Shown here piece after piece: positions 1 to 9,673 of a stretch of DNA of 64,000 nt. This DNA is from Streptomyces spinoverrucosus (GTDB lineage Bacteria; Actinomycetota; Actinomycetes; Streptomycetales; Streptomycetaceae). Below the pieces are notes generated by a model, which did no database searches, was not told the origin of the DNA, and saw nothing but the letters and a program-made list of their open reading frames with translations. The position numbers and the translations under genes are program-made. Numbering within the stretch: the stretch's first letter is position 1; each line of letters opens with the position of its first letter. The stretch spans positions 392,832-456,831 of the forward strand of contig NZ_JADPZX010000003.1 of assembly GCF_015712165.1 (NCBI RefSeq), given 5' to 3'.

Positions 1-1
1 C

Positions 2-901
2 GTGCTTTTCCTCGTAGTGGCCGTCGGCGCCGTCGCGCTCATCGCCGTCCCGGTGGCCTCTCAGTCCGGTGAGCTGACCGACGGAGTGGTGGAAGGCATC
101 CAGCGGGTGCGGGAGTGGGCGGCGGGCCCGCCGCTGAACATCGGCGACGACCAGATCACCACCGCCCTGGACACCGCGACCGACCGTCTCCAGAGCAGCG
201 TGGGCAGCATGCTCACCACCCTCGCCACCGGCGTGGGCACCGTCGTCAACGGAGTGGTGACGGCCGTCCTCGCCCTTTTCCTGATGTTCTTCTTCCTCAA
301 GGACGGGCCGCGGTTCCTGCCCTGGCTCGCGCGCCAGTTGCCGGGGCGCCTCGCCGTCGACGTGCCGGCCGTGGCCGAGCGCGGGTGGCACACCCTCGGG
401 GCCTTCGTGCGCTCCCAAGCGGCGGTCGGCCTGCTGGACGCCGTCCTCATCGGCGTCGGACTGTGGGTCCTGGACGTCCCGTTGGTCCTGCCGCTGGCCG
501 TGCTCACCTTCGTGTGCGCGTTCGTGCCGATCGTCGGCGCCCTGTTCGCGGGTTTCGTCGCCGTACTCATCGCCCTGGTGTCCAACGGGCTGACGGACGC
601 CTTGATCGTGCTGGCCGTCATCGTGGTGGTCCAACAACTGGAGGGCAATGTCTTCCAGCCCATGATCCAGAGCCGGGGACTCGGCCTGCACGCGGCGGTC
701 GTCCTGCTGGCGGTGACCCTGGGCGGTAGCCTGGCCGGCATCGTGGGCAGCCTGCTCGCAGTACCGGCCGCCGCACTGATCGCGGTCGTCTGGGGCTACG
801 TGCGCGAGCAGCTCTCCGAGCCGCCGTCGGCCCCGGAGGGCACCCCGGGCCCCGGGCACGGGACCGATCCGGAGCCCGCGACCGCCCCGCTCGCGTCCTG
901 A
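2..901 (+). CDS. AI-2E/PerM-family membrane transporter, 5' end outside the window
   Basis: The C-terminal roughly 300 residues of a polytopic membrane protein of the AI-2E transporter (UPF0118/PerM) family. Several long hydrophobic segments are visible (around residues 1-20, 75-100, 135-260). The typical family stretch with an FFFLKDG motif precedes a cytosolic loop, followed by the VQQLEGNVFQPMIQSR signature near residues 207-222. The reading frame is open to the left edge, so the true start lies upstream and the first GTG is only an internal valine. The last 30 residues are a Pro/Gly-rich hydrophilic tail. Members are proposed to export small molecules or ions; the substrate here cannot be inferred. 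No operon partner is visible downstream. Confidence 0.85.
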   Translation: MLFLVVAVGAVALIAVPVASQSGELTDGVVEGIQRVREWAAGPPLNIGDDQITTALDTATDRLQSSVGSMLTTLATGVGTVVNGVVTAVLALFLMFFFLKDGPRFLPWLARQLPGRLAVDVPAVAERGWHTLGAFVRSQAAVGLLDAVLIGVGLWVLDVPLVLPLAVLTFVCAFVPIVGALFAGFVAVLIALVSNGLTDALIVLAVIVVVQQLEGNVFQPMIQSRGLGLHAAVVLLAVTLGGSLAGIVGSLLAVPAAALIAVVWGYVREQLSEPPSAPEGTPGPGHGTDPEPATAPLAS

Positions 902-1210
902 CGGGCCTCGCCGGGCACGTCCGCCGCACGTCCACCCGGGTCCCGCCTCGGGCGTTCCCGGCCTCCCGGCCGGCACATCCTGCGGGGCGCTCCCCGCACC
1001 GATGAGGTGAGCATCGCGGGCAGCCGCGGTTCGCGGCCCTTCCGACCCGGGGCAGGGACGGTCCGGCGGGAAGGACGACAACTGCGGCCCTGGCGCGGCA
1101 CGTTCGGGGCCCGTCGCGCACGACTGGACGGTCCCGCCCCGTCGACACCCGCTGCGGCCAGTCCCCGCATGCGCTCGGCGTGCGTCAGTCTCGGGCGCCG
1201 ACGGAATGCC
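902..1210. other. Non-coding spacer
   Basis: No coding pattern, RNA gene or clear hairpin terminator is visible. It separates the transporter from the decayed methyltransferase. Confidence 0.5.
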
Positions 1211-1709
1211 TCACAGCCGCCGGACGCGCAGTACGCCGGTCAGCATCGGCAGAGTGAACTCGCCGTGGGCTGTCTCCGCTCTGCTCACGAGGAACGCGCG
1301 GATCCGGCCCAGCGTGGCCTGCTGTTCGCGTTCCGGCATGACCAGCACGCCCGCGCGTGTCGCGAGGGTCGCGACGAGAGAGTCGGCGGTGCGACGCTGC
1401 CCGTGCGGGAACTCGGCCTGCGCCAGCTGGTGGACGTGTCGCGCGGGCCGATGACCGCACTTCCGCTGACTTGTGCGAGCCGGCCACCACCCACTCGACC
1501 TGGTCGTCCAGGACGTTCCACAGGCCCACGGAGGCGTCCGGCAGCGGTATCGCCTCGGCGCTGCCCGGCAGGGCGTGGACAGCCGGCAGGCAGCGGCGCA
1601 GTTCGGTCAGCATGGCCGGGTCGGGCTCGACTGCGATATCGCGGTCCGGCCGGCGCGCCACGGGGATGCCGAGGGATGGCGGCGGTGTCGACGAGACCCT
1701 TGCGGCCAC
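1211..1709 (-). pseudogene. Remnant of a class I SAM-dependent methyltransferase
   Basis: Two out-of-frame pieces on the minus strand resemble a methyltransferase type 11 protein. The upstream piece (near 1709-1500) reads DIAVEPDPAMLTELRR followed by a motif ending AIPLPDASV, matching motif I and post-I of SAM-binding folds. The downstream piece (near 1420-1211) reads HGQRRTADSLVATLATRAGV and ends LPMLTGVLRVRRL before a stop, matching the usual C-terminus. The frame changes between them and the central region is shortened, so no functional enzyme is expected. The N-terminal glycine-rich loop is also missing. Confidence 0.7.
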
Positions 1710-1730
1710 TGGGATCTGCTGCTTCCATCA

Positions 1731-1750
1731 GGTTAGTAAACCTTCCTGTC
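1731..1750 (+). promoter_or_regulatory. Possible operator upstream of the GH5 gene
   Basis: The sequence GGTTAGTAAACCTTCCTGTC lies 35 bp before the GH5 start. It resembles the AT-rich, imperfectly palindromic boxes (TTAGGAAA/TTTCCTAA type) found in front of some secreted glycosidase genes of Streptomyces and bound by ROK-type repressors. The match is partial, so this is a suggestion only. Confidence 0.25.
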
Positions 1751-1784
1751 GATTATCGGCGATGGCCCGAGAAACGGAGTCCAG

Positions 1785-2873
1785 GTGAAACTGAGGCTCA
1801 ATCTGTTACGTCCGGCCGCGGTGGCAGCCGCACTCGGCGGTGCCCTGCTCCTGACCACCGCCGTCCCCAATGGCCCCGCTCACGCGAGGCCCGACCAGCG
1901 GTCCGCGACGGCCGGCCGGTCGGCCGCGGCAGACACACCGGTCGGCATCAACGGACAGCTCAAGGTCTGCGGCACCAAGCTCTGCAACAGCCGAGGGAAC
2001 CCCATCCAGTTGCGCGGCATGAGCACCCACGGCACCCAGTGGTATCCGCACTGTCTGACCAGCGGTTCACTCGACGCCCTGGCCCAGGACTGGAAGGCCG
2101 ACGTCCTGCGCGTCTCGACCTATGTGCAGGAGGGAGGGTACGAGACGAATCCCCGGCACTTCACCAACCTCGCCAACTCCCTGATCCAGCAGGCGACCGA
2201 CCGCGGCATGTACGTGATCGTCGACTGGCACATGCTCACCCCCGGTGATCCGCACGCCAACCTGAGCAAGGCCCGGCAGTTCTTCACCGACATCGCGAAC
2301 CGCAACAAGGACAAGAACAACATCCTCTACGAGATCGCCAACGAGCCCAGCGGCGTGAGCTGGTCGCGGATCAAGAGTTACGCGGAACAGATCATCCCGA
2401 CCATCCGGGCGATCGACTCCGACGCCCCGGTACTGGTCGGCACCCGCGCATGGTCCTCGTTCGGAGTCTCCGAAGGCGCCAACGAGTCCGAGGTCGTGAA
2501 CAACCCCGTCAGGGCCTCCAACATCATGTACACCTTCCACTTCTACGCCGACTCGCACCGCGACGAGTACCTCGCGACCCTCTCCCGTGCCGCTGACGCG
2601 CTCCCCGTCTTCGTCACCGAGTTCGGCACCCAGAACTACGCCGGTGAAGGCGAGAACGACTTCGCCATGTCGCAGCGTTATCTCGACCTCATGGCGAGCA
2701 AGAAGATCAGCTGGGCGAACTGGAACTTCTCCGACGATCACCGCACCGGAGCCGTCTTCAAAACCGGGACCTGCGACAACCCCGGCTCCTGGGTCGGCAC
2801 AGCACCTCTGAAGCCCGCCGGCGTGTGGATCCGGGACCGCATCAGGACTCCCGACACCTTCCCGGTCGGCTGA
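1785..2873 (+). CDS. Secreted GH5-family glycanase (cellulase-like)
   Basis: A 362-residue exported glycoside hydrolase of family 5, which cleaves beta-1,4-linked glucan or mannan by a retaining mechanism. The GTG start has GGAG five bases upstream. Residues 1-35 form a signal peptide (KLR, hydrophobic core, AHA cleavage region). The catalytic domain begins near residue 50 with GINGQLKVCGTKLCN. The acid/base Glu lies in IANEPSG (about E187) and the nucleophile in VTEFGTQ (about E279); the FHFYA and WANWNFSDD motifs are also present. There is no carbohydrate-binding module, and the protein is a compact GH5 catalytic unit. It sits divergent from the GH2/GH38/ABC operon and probably supplies oligosaccharides to it. 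Endoglucanase versus mannanase cannot be settled from sequence alone. Confidence 0.88.
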   Translation: MKLRLNLLRPAAVAAALGGALLLTTAVPNGPAHARPDQRSATAGRSAAADTPVGINGQLKVCGTKLCNSRGNPIQLRGMSTHGTQWYPHCLTSGSLDALAQDWKADVLRVSTYVQEGGYETNPRHFTNLANSLIQQATDRGMYVIVDWHMLTPGDPHANLSKARQFFTDIANRNKDKNNILYEIANEPSGVSWSRIKSYAEQIIPTIRAIDSDAPVLVGTRAWSSFGVSEGANESEVVNNPVRASNIMYTFHFYADSHRDEYLATLSRAADALPVFVTEFGTQNYAGEGENDFAMSQRYLDLMASKKISWANWNFSDDHRTGAVFKTGTCDNPGSWVGTAPLKPAGVWIRDRIRTPDTFPVG

Positions 2874-2991
2874 CTCCGGCAGCGCGCGAGTCGGAGACGC
2901 CGCACAGGCCGACGGCGGCGCGCCCGGGGACCGGCCACGAAACTGCCGGACTGCCGGGCGCGACCGCCGGGTTCGCTTGTCCCGTCGGGAA

Positions 2992-5991
2992 CTACACCAT
3001 GTCGTTCGTTCCGCTCCGCCCTGCCGCCAGGCGAAGCCTGATGGAACGTGCCTCGGGCCGAAGCGCGAACTCGGGCGCCACGTCCGGGCCGCAGGCCCGC
3101 GAGCCGAGGCCGTGCTGGGCCGCGTCGATGATCAGGTGGCTCGCTGTCGAGTCGGCAAGCTCGAAGGGGTGTCCGGCTCGGGCGATCTGCTGAGGGGTGT
3201 GCCGGCTGAGGGTGAAGCCGGGTCGACGGCCGTGTACGTCGGGGATGGCCGCGACGTACAGCACTCCGGTGTCCCCACTCGTCAGCCTCAGCCATCGCAG
3301 TCGGGAGCGGTGGCCGGTCTCCTGGGGGCGTGCGTAGTCGACCCGGAGGCCATCGATGGTCGAGGAGAATCGACCGACCTGGGCCGCGCGCAAGCTGTCC
3401 GGGTAGGACTCGTGAGGGCCCAGACCGAACCATTCGGCGCCGTCGACGGCGGCCGTGCCATCGGGCAGTTCGAAGCGGATACCGATCCGGGGCCACACCG
3501 TCCGCCAGCCGCTGGACGGTTCGATCTCGACGCGCAGTTCCAGTTCGCCGTCCTCAAGTGACCAGGTGGCCTCAACCATCACCGACAGACCGGAGTTCGC
3601 CGCGGCGACCCTGTCGACGGTACGCAGGGCGCCGGCGGAGTGTTCCACCGAAATCCGTCGGGACGACAGCCGGTGAAGACCGTCACGACGCCACAGGTCA
3701 GCGTGGGAGACACCGGCGACGGCGGCATCGCTGTTCTCGACGTCGTCCGAGGCGCTCTCGTCGTTGTCGGTCGGCGCCCGGAACAGCTCCAGCCGCGGTC
3801 CTGTCACGGCTCGGCCGGCCAGCCGGGTCAGGGATCCGTCGACGAACTCGGCGATGCCGAGCGTCAGCGTTCCGCCGTGCGGTTGCCAGCCGGTTCGGGG
3901 CCGGACCGCGGGGAGCGCACGAGGCAGGGAGCAGTCCAGTTGGGCGGTCGCGGTCACGTGCCCCTCAGGCGCCCAGTCGGTTGCGGCTGCCAGGACGGCG
4001 TCGATCGTGAGCCACGTTTCCGCGTCGGGGGACGCCACGATCTTCGGCAGCCGTACCCCGCGCGACTCACCCGCCGGGACGACGGGGACCTCCAGTTCCC
4101 CGCGATCCACCAGCGTTCCGTCGTGTTCGACGCGCCAGTGGAACCGCAGGTCCGATGTGTCGGCCGAGTGACGCAGGTTGGTGATCGTGACGTGGCCGGC
4201 GTCGAAGACGAAACGGATCGGCTGTACGACCGCCTTGAACTCGTGCAGGCTCGGCGTCGGCACGTCGTTGCTCAACAGCATGCCGTCCATGACGAAGTTG
4301 CCGTCGTGCACGACCTCTCCGAAGTCGCCGCCGTAGGCGTAGTACGGCGTGCCGTCGGGCGCCGAGGCCAGGATGCCGTGGTCCCGCCATTCCCAGACGA
4401 AGCCGCCGTGGAGCCGAGGACGAGCGTGCACCAGCGCTTCGTACTGGTCGAGGCCTCCTGGCCCGTTGCCCATCGCGTGGGCGTACTCGCACAGCAGGAA
4501 CGGCTTGGCACGCTGCCGGGCGCTCTGTGCGGGAGTGCAGTGGAGCAGCGCCGAACCTGTGCCGTCGGTACCGATCCGCTCGGTCTCCGGGACCGACGCG
4601 TACATGCGCGAGTAGATGTCGGTGTACTCGCCGGTGTAGTCACCCTCGTAGTGGACGGGCCGCTCGGTGTCGCGGGCGTGCACCCATGCCGACATGGCCG
4701 CGAGGTTGTTGCCGGTCCCCGCCTCGTTGCCGAGCGACCAGATCACCACGCTGGGATGGTTCTTGTCGCGTTCGACGGTGCGCTGGATGCGGTCGAGATA
4801 TGCCTCACGCCACGCAGGGTCGTCGCTCGGATTGCCGGCCCAGTCGACCGTGTCGAAGCCGTGCGTTTCGAGATCGCATTCGAGGACGACCCAGAAGCCC
4901 AGCTCGTCGGCGAGGTCGAGCAGCCGTGGGTGGGGTGGGTAATGGCTGGTGCGGATCGCGTTGACGTTGAACCGCTTCATCCGCGCCAGGTCCTCGCGGG
5001 CGTGTTCCTCGTCGAAGACGCGGCCGCGCAGGGGATGGGTCTCATGACGGTTCACTCCGTGGAACACGACACGGCGGCCGTTCACCAGGAATCGGTCGCC
5101 GCGGATCTCGACCGTGCGGAAGCCGAGCCGCAGAGCGATGCTCTCCGCGGCCGACGACACGGTGGCGTCGTACAGGCGGGGCCGCTCGGCCGACCAGGGC
5201 TCCACCTCGGCGATGTCCAGGGGGACCACGTCGTCCGCCGTCGTCCAGATCTCCTCGACGCCGAGTTCGGGGACGCGCAGTGTGAGGGGAAACGCCGCCG
5301 CGTCGGCGGTGACCTCCGGGACGATGCGTCCGCGGCCGTCGTCGAAGCCGGTCCGCAGCCAGACGTCGTCGACGCCTCCGGACGGCCGGGCCAGCAGGGT
5401 GACGTCACGGAAGATGCCCGGCAGCCACCACTGGTCCTGGTCCTCGACGTAACTCGCCGCCGACCACTGGTGCACCCGCACGGCGACGACGTTGTCGCCC
5501 GGGCGTACGGCGGAGGTGACGTCGAATTCGTGAGCCAGTCGGCTGCCGCTTGCACTGCCGATCTCGACTCCGTTGACCCACACCTTGAAGAGGGACTCGA
5601 CACCGTCGAAGCGCAGCACCGTGCGCCCGGAGTCCGACCAGTCGGCGGGGATGTCGAAGTGACGGCGGTAGTCGCCGGTGGGGTTCTCGTCCGGGATGTG
5701 CGGGGGCTCGATCGGGAACGGGAACTGGATGTTCGTGTAGATCGGCCGGCCGTAGGCTCCGTCGCCCTGGAACACCCAGTGCGACGGCACCGGAACGTGG
5801 TCCCAGCCGCGGTCGTCGAAGTCCTCGGCCGCGAAGTCCTCCGCCGTCGAGGCCGTGGGCGACAGACGAAAGCGCCAGGGCCCGTTCAGTGAGCGTGAGG
5901 GTGCGTCGGAGTGGAGCCAGGAGCGCGCCGGGAGCAGCGCACCACGCCCGGGTGTGGTGTCCAAAACATACGTGGAGAGCTCGGAGGGCAA
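2992..5991 (-). CDS. GH2 beta-galactosidase
   Basis: A 999-residue LacZ-type enzyme that hydrolyses terminal beta-galactosides. It has no signal peptide, so it should act on imported oligosaccharides. Order: sugar-binding jelly roll (about 40-220, LNGPWRFRLS), immunoglobulin-like domain, TIM barrel (about 310-600) and a C-terminal Bga_small_N-type domain. The acid/base is Glu in LGNEAGTG (about E423) and the nucleophile is Glu in LCEYAHAMGNG (about E502). The length matches the family. The first available start is TTG with no clear Shine-Dalgarno, so the N-terminus is uncertain. It is the last gene of the leftward sugar operon, 60 bp after the GH38 gene. Specificity for galactose is inferred from the CEYAHAMGNG subgroup. 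Confidence 0.9.
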   Translation of the reverse strand: MPSELSTYVLDTTPGRGALLPARSWLHSDAPSRSLNGPWRFRLSPTASTAEDFAAEDFDDRGWDHVPVPSHWVFQGDGAYGRPIYTNIQFPFPIEPPHIPDENPTGDYRRHFDIPADWSDSGRTVLRFDGVESLFKVWVNGVEIGSASGSRLAHEFDVTSAVRPGDNVVAVRVHQWSAASYVEDQDQWWLPGIFRDVTLLARPSGGVDDVWLRTGFDDGRGRIVPEVTADAAAFPLTLRVPELGVEEIWTTADDVVPLDIAEVEPWSAERPRLYDATVSSAAESIALRLGFRTVEIRGDRFLVNGRRVVFHGVNRHETHPLRGRVFDEEHAREDLARMKRFNVNAIRTSHYPPHPRLLDLADELGFWVVLECDLETHGFDTVDWAGNPSDDPAWREAYLDRIQRTVERDKNHPSVVIWSLGNEAGTGNNLAAMSAWVHARDTERPVHYEGDYTGEYTDIYSRMYASVPETERIGTDGTGSALLHCTPAQSARQRAKPFLLCEYAHAMGNGPGGLDQYEALVHARPRLHGGFVWEWRDHGILASAPDGTPYYAYGGDFGEVVHDGNFVMDGMLLSNDVPTPSLHEFKAVVQPIRFVFDAGHVTITNLRHSADTSDLRFHWRVEHDGTLVDRGELEVPVVPAGESRGVRLPKIVASPDAETWLTIDAVLAAATDWAPEGHVTATAQLDCSLPRALPAVRPRTGWQPHGGTLTLGIAEFVDGSLTRLAGRAVTGPRLELFRAPTDNDESASDDVENSDAAVAGVSHADLWRRDGLHRLSSRRISVEHSAGALRTVDRVAAANSGLSVMVEATWSLEDGELELRVEIEPSSGWRTVWPRIGIRFELPDGTAAVDGAEWFGLGPHESYPDSLRAAQVGRFSSTIDGLRVDYARPQETGHRSRLRWLRLTSGDTGVLYVAAIPDVHGRRPGFTLSRHTPQQIARAGHPFELADSTASHLIIDAAQHGLGSRACGPDVAPEFALRPEARSIRLRLAAGRSGTNDMV

Positions 5992-6050
5992 GGAGTCACA
6001 ACTTTCGTGTAGCGCGGCAGGGCGGTCGTTGTGTTCGTGCGGGGCCGGGC

Positions 6051-8780
6051 TTACCGGAGTACGACGGTTCGGATCTCCCAGGGGCCGAGTGCCAGGTCGA
6101 GCCCGTCCTGCATGGGCGTCTGGGACAGGGGTCGGCCCAGCAGGTCGACGGTGGTGGCTTCGGTGAACGAGCCGGTCACGCGGACGGCTGTGGCGGTGTC
6201 GCTCATCGCGGCCATGCGGATCTCGGTGCCGGGTCCGCGATCGTCGTCGGCGACACGGCGGATGCTGGAGACGAGGACGTTCCTGCCGTCCACCCGTGGG
6301 CCGCTCGCGTCAGAGGGCAGCGGGCCTGCGGCGGGCGCGGTCCCGCGGGTGACGAGCAGGTCGTTGCGGAACTCCTCGGCGAGTGCGACCGCGTCGCTTT
6401 CCTGCCAGCCGGCTGCCGACGGGGCGACGGCGAGACGGTTCTCGATCCGCATGCCGAGGTCCTGCGCCCCCGGTGCGGGTATCTCGCTCGCCGCGGGCTC
6501 GTCGCGCAGAGGGTGGATGTTGACGCTGATCGATCCGATCGCGCGCAGCAGGGTGATGGCGAGCGCGGAGCCCTCGTCGACGAGTTCGTACTCGCTGGAG
6601 TGGTCGAGCAGGACATGGGCGGCGCCGGCCGACACGAACGAACTCGCCGGGAAGGTGGGGAGCGGGTACTCGCCCCAGCCGCCCTCGGCGGTGAGTCCCC
6701 GTTCGGTGACGGCGAACTGCCCGGCGGAGGCGGAGGTGGTCACGGGCTCGGGCAGTGGCACATGGAAGCGCAGCCGGTGATCGGCGCACTGGTTCAGGAA
6801 CGACGTGGAGATCCGCACGAACGGCTCGCCCGCGCGTACTTCGACCAGCATGTCCACCGGCGTCGGCACTCTCCGGTCACTGCGCACATCACGGTCGTCA
6901 CCGAGTCCGGCGGGCCACGCGTAGAGGCGGGTGACGCGCAGGCGGGAACGCAGCGGGCCGCACTCCAGAAGGTCGACGGTGACGTGCGCCGGCTCCGACA
7001 CGAGTACGTCCTGAGCCGGGGGAGCGTAGTTGTAGCTGTCACCGCGGTCGCCGCCGTCGACGAGGCGGCCGATGCCACGCAGGGTGGTGCCGTCGGCCCC
7101 TGTCACGTCCAGGGTCCCGTCGGCTGCCACGGCGACCTCGACCAGTCCGTTCGACAGCGTGTCGGCCGTCGCCGTCGCGGGCGCGAGCCGCAGCTCGGGG
7201 GCCGCGTGCCGGGCCTGCGCCTCGACGCGGAAACTGCTCAGCCCCGAGGCCGGGACGTGCACGGGCACCAGTGCGGTGGCCCGGGCCTGCGCCAGCGTCC
7301 GCACCTGCCATTCACCAGGGTGCGCGGCGGCCGCGGCGGCGACCTCGCGACGCAGGATCAGCAGGTCGAACGGCCCGGCGGCCGGGACCTCGGCGAGATG
7401 GAACACCAGCGAGCCCGGCGTGAGTTCATAACGGTCGATCAGCAGACCGAACAGCTCGCGGCGGTGGATACGGCGCAGTACGCGTTCGAGCTGCGAGGCG
7501 TCCATGCGCTCGTCGCTGAGCACGGTCGGGTCCTCGGAGATCAGCTGCACGGGATACGCCGTCCCGTCGGCATCGGTGGCGACAAGCGCGGTCCCCTCCG
7601 GCGGGGCCACGACGTCCACCTCGACCAGCGCCGTACGCGGCGACGGCAGCGGATTGGCCACCAGGTAGGCGTCGCTCGGCACCCGGGCGGCGGGCTCGGC
7701 GAGCGCCGCGTCCCGTACGGCACGGGCGGTCTGCGCGGCCTCGGCGAGCCGCGCCGCGACCTGGTCGCAGGTCTCGTCGGTGCCGGAGCCGACCACCGAG
7801 TCGTGCGCGGTCGACTCGATGATCTTGTGCCAGGCCAGTGAGAGGAAGGCCGAGTCGTCGCGCCGCGACCACAGGGCGTTCACCCGCTCGGCATGGTCGA
7901 CGGTCCGCTCGGCGACGGCCATCCGCTGCTTCAGCCCGAGCCGCACGGACAGCACGCCGGGCAGGATGTTGCCCCGCACATGGCTGCGCAGCTCACCGGT
8001 GACGACGGACGTCACCTCGTCGCGCACATGCCCCCGGATGTACTCGTCGAGCGTCGCGACGCTGATCGGCAGCTCCGCGCCGGACGCCTTGCGCAGCCAG
8101 TCCGCCAGCTGCGGGTCGGGCGCGTTGTGGTCGGTGCCCGCCATGGCCAGCACGGGGTCGCCGCCCCACCGCCCGGCGGTCATCTCCGCGTACTCCCCGA
8201 GGGCGCGGCCGATCTGGTCGGGCACCAGCAGGACGTCGAGGCCGTTGTCGTAGCCGTCGAAGAGGAACTCGGTGCGCACCTCGGAGCCGTCCGGGGCGCG
8301 CCAGCGGAAGGCGTGCCCCTCGACCGAGCCGGGGACGCCGCGCCACAGCGCCGCGTGCTCGATCCCGGCGCGTGCCAGGATCTGCGGCATCTGCGCGACG
8401 TGGCCGAACATGTCCGGCAGATAGCCGATGGGCATGGCGCCGCCGAGCCGCTCCGCGGCCGCCCAGCCCATCTGGAGGTTGCGCACGATGGTCTCGCCGG
8501 AACACAGGAACTCGTCGAGCAGGATCAGCCACGGGCCGATCGCGAGCCGGCCCTCATGGACCAGGGCCATAACGCGGTCACGGTTCTCCGGACGCATCTC
8601 CAGGTAGTCCTCGACCGCGGCCATCTGACCGTCGACGGTGAACCGGAAGTCCGGGTTGGCCTCCGCCGTCTCCAGCACGGTGTCGAGCGCGGTGACGAGC
8701 CGGTGCCGGAACACCTGGAAGGGCTCGTACCACTCCCGGTCCCAGTGGAAGTGGGGCACGAATACTGCGGAGTTGGGCAT
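6051..8780 (-). CDS. GH38 alpha-mannosidase
   Basis: A 909-residue retaining, zinc-dependent alpha-mannosidase. The N-terminus VFVPHFHWDREWY holds the metal-binding HxH/D residues, and the nucleophile Asp is in GYLPDMFGH (about D123). A three-helix middle domain and long beta-rich C-terminus follow, as in bacterial GH38 and MngB-like enzymes. The ATG at 8780 was chosen because the family signature starts directly there; the frame is open further upstream but overlaps the permease. There is no signal peptide, so it works on imported mannosides in the cytoplasm. It lies 35 bp after the permease gene and before the beta-galactosidase. Alpha-mannose plus beta-galactose cleavage suggests a heteroglycan or N-glycan-like substrate, which is inference. 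Confidence 0.9.
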   Translation of the reverse strand: MPNSAVFVPHFHWDREWYEPFQVFRHRLVTALDTVLETAEANPDFRFTVDGQMAAVEDYLEMRPENRDRVMALVHEGRLAIGPWLILLDEFLCSGETIVRNLQMGWAAAERLGGAMPIGYLPDMFGHVAQMPQILARAGIEHAALWRGVPGSVEGHAFRWRAPDGSEVRTEFLFDGYDNGLDVLLVPDQIGRALGEYAEMTAGRWGGDPVLAMAGTDHNAPDPQLADWLRKASGAELPISVATLDEYIRGHVRDEVTSVVTGELRSHVRGNILPGVLSVRLGLKQRMAVAERTVDHAERVNALWSRRDDSAFLSLAWHKIIESTAHDSVVGSGTDETCDQVAARLAEAAQTARAVRDAALAEPAARVPSDAYLVANPLPSPRTALVEVDVVAPPEGTALVATDADGTAYPVQLISEDPTVLSDERMDASQLERVLRRIHRRELFGLLIDRYELTPGSLVFHLAEVPAAGPFDLLILRREVAAAAAAHPGEWQVRTLAQARATALVPVHVPASGLSSFRVEAQARHAAPELRLAPATATADTLSNGLVEVAVAADGTLDVTGADGTTLRGIGRLVDGGDRGDSYNYAPPAQDVLVSEPAHVTVDLLECGPLRSRLRVTRLYAWPAGLGDDRDVRSDRRVPTPVDMLVEVRAGEPFVRISTSFLNQCADHRLRFHVPLPEPVTTSASAGQFAVTERGLTAEGGWGEYPLPTFPASSFVSAGAAHVLLDHSSEYELVDEGSALAITLLRAIGSISVNIHPLRDEPAASEIPAPGAQDLGMRIENRLAVAPSAAGWQESDAVALAEEFRNDLLVTRGTAPAAGPLPSDASGPRVDGRNVLVSSIRRVADDDRGPGTEIRMAAMSDTATAVRVTGSFTEATTVDLLGRPLSQTPMQDGLDLALGPWEIRTVVLR

Positions 8781-8815
8781 GGCGAGACGGACCTTCTGTA
8801 CGGAACTGGGAGCGG

Positions 8816-9673
8816 TCACTTGAGGGAACCGGCGGCGAGCCCGGAGCGCCAGAACCGCTGGAGGACGATGAACACGATGATCACGGGCACGATCGACACC
8901 AGCGAACCGGCGATCACGGACTCCTGGAGGAGCGGGGTGCGGGCGGTCTGCCCGTTCCAGCTGAACAGGCCGAGCGTGATCGGGAACAGCGACTCCTTCT
9001 GGAGCATCACCATCGGGAGGAAGAAGTTGTTCCAGATGCCGACGAACTGGAACAGGAAGATGGTCACCAGCGCCGGCGACATCAGCCGGAACGACACCGA
9101 GAAGAACGTACGGAACTCGCCGGCCCCGTCGAGGCGCGCGGACTCGATGAGTTCCTGGGGCACGGCGGCATTCGCGAAGATCCTCGCGAGGTAGACGCCG
9201 AACGGGCTGACGATGCTGGGCAGGAACACCGCGAAGTAGGTGTTGACGACCCCGACTTCGGAGAACAGCAGGAACAGCGGCAGCGCCAGCGCGGTGCTGG
9301 GGACCAGCACTCCGCCGAGAATGACGGAGAACAGGAACTCCCGGCCGCGGAAGCGGAACTTGGCGAGCGCGTAGCCGCACAGCGCCGAGATCAGGGTGCC
9401 CACGGCCGCGCCCAGCACCGCGTAGACGACGGTGTTGAGGATCCATCGGCCGAAGATGCCGCCGTTGAAGGTGAACAGGGTGTGCAGGTTGTCGAACAGC
9501 TGGAAGTTCGAGAACGTCAGGCCGTTGGTGGAGGCGAGATCGCCCTGCGGTTTGGTCGCCGCGACGATCAGGAAGTACAGCGGCAGCAGGAAGTAGATCG
9601 CCAGCACGAGCATCAGGGCCATGACGGCCGTACGGCTCGCCCCGCCTTCCCGGACAGGGGGTCGCTTGTTCAC
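8816..9673 (-). CDS. Carbohydrate ABC transporter permease (MalG type)
   Basis: A 285-residue inner-membrane permease of the CUT1 sugar ABC family. Six hydrophobic segments are visible, the first starting MALMLVLAIYFLLPLYF. The cytoplasmic EAA loop reads ELIESARLDGAGEFRTFF, which docks the ATPase. The GTG start overlaps the stop of the upstream permease in a GTGA arrangement, implying translational coupling. The C-terminus VLQRFWRSGLAAGSLK is characteristic of MalG-type subunits. No ATP-binding subunit is encoded nearby; Streptomyces CUT1 systems commonly share one multi-use ATPase (MsiK). Confidence 0.92.
   Translation of the reverse strand: MNKRPPVREGGASRTAVMALMLVLAIYFLLPLYFLIVAATKPQGDLASTNGLTFSNFQLFDNLHTLFTFNGGIFGRWILNTVVYAVLGAAVGTLISALCGYALAKFRFRGREFLFSVILGGVLVPSTALALPLFLLFSEVGVVNTYFAVFLPSIVSPFGVYLARIFANAAVPQELIESARLDGAGEFRTFFSVSFRLMSPALVTIFLFQFVGIWNNFFLPMVMLQKESLFPITLGLFSWNGQTARTPLLQESVIAGSLVSIVPVIIVFIVLQRFWRSGLAAGSLK

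Noticed and set aside
3640..5892. 750-codon plus-strand open frame opposite the beta-galactosidase
   Set aside because: It is an antisense shadow produced by high GC; the minus-strand frame has full GH2 motifs, the plus frame has none.
5889..7841. 650-codon plus-strand open frame opposite the alpha-mannosidase
   Set aside because: Shadow of the GH38 gene; no domain or ribosome site.
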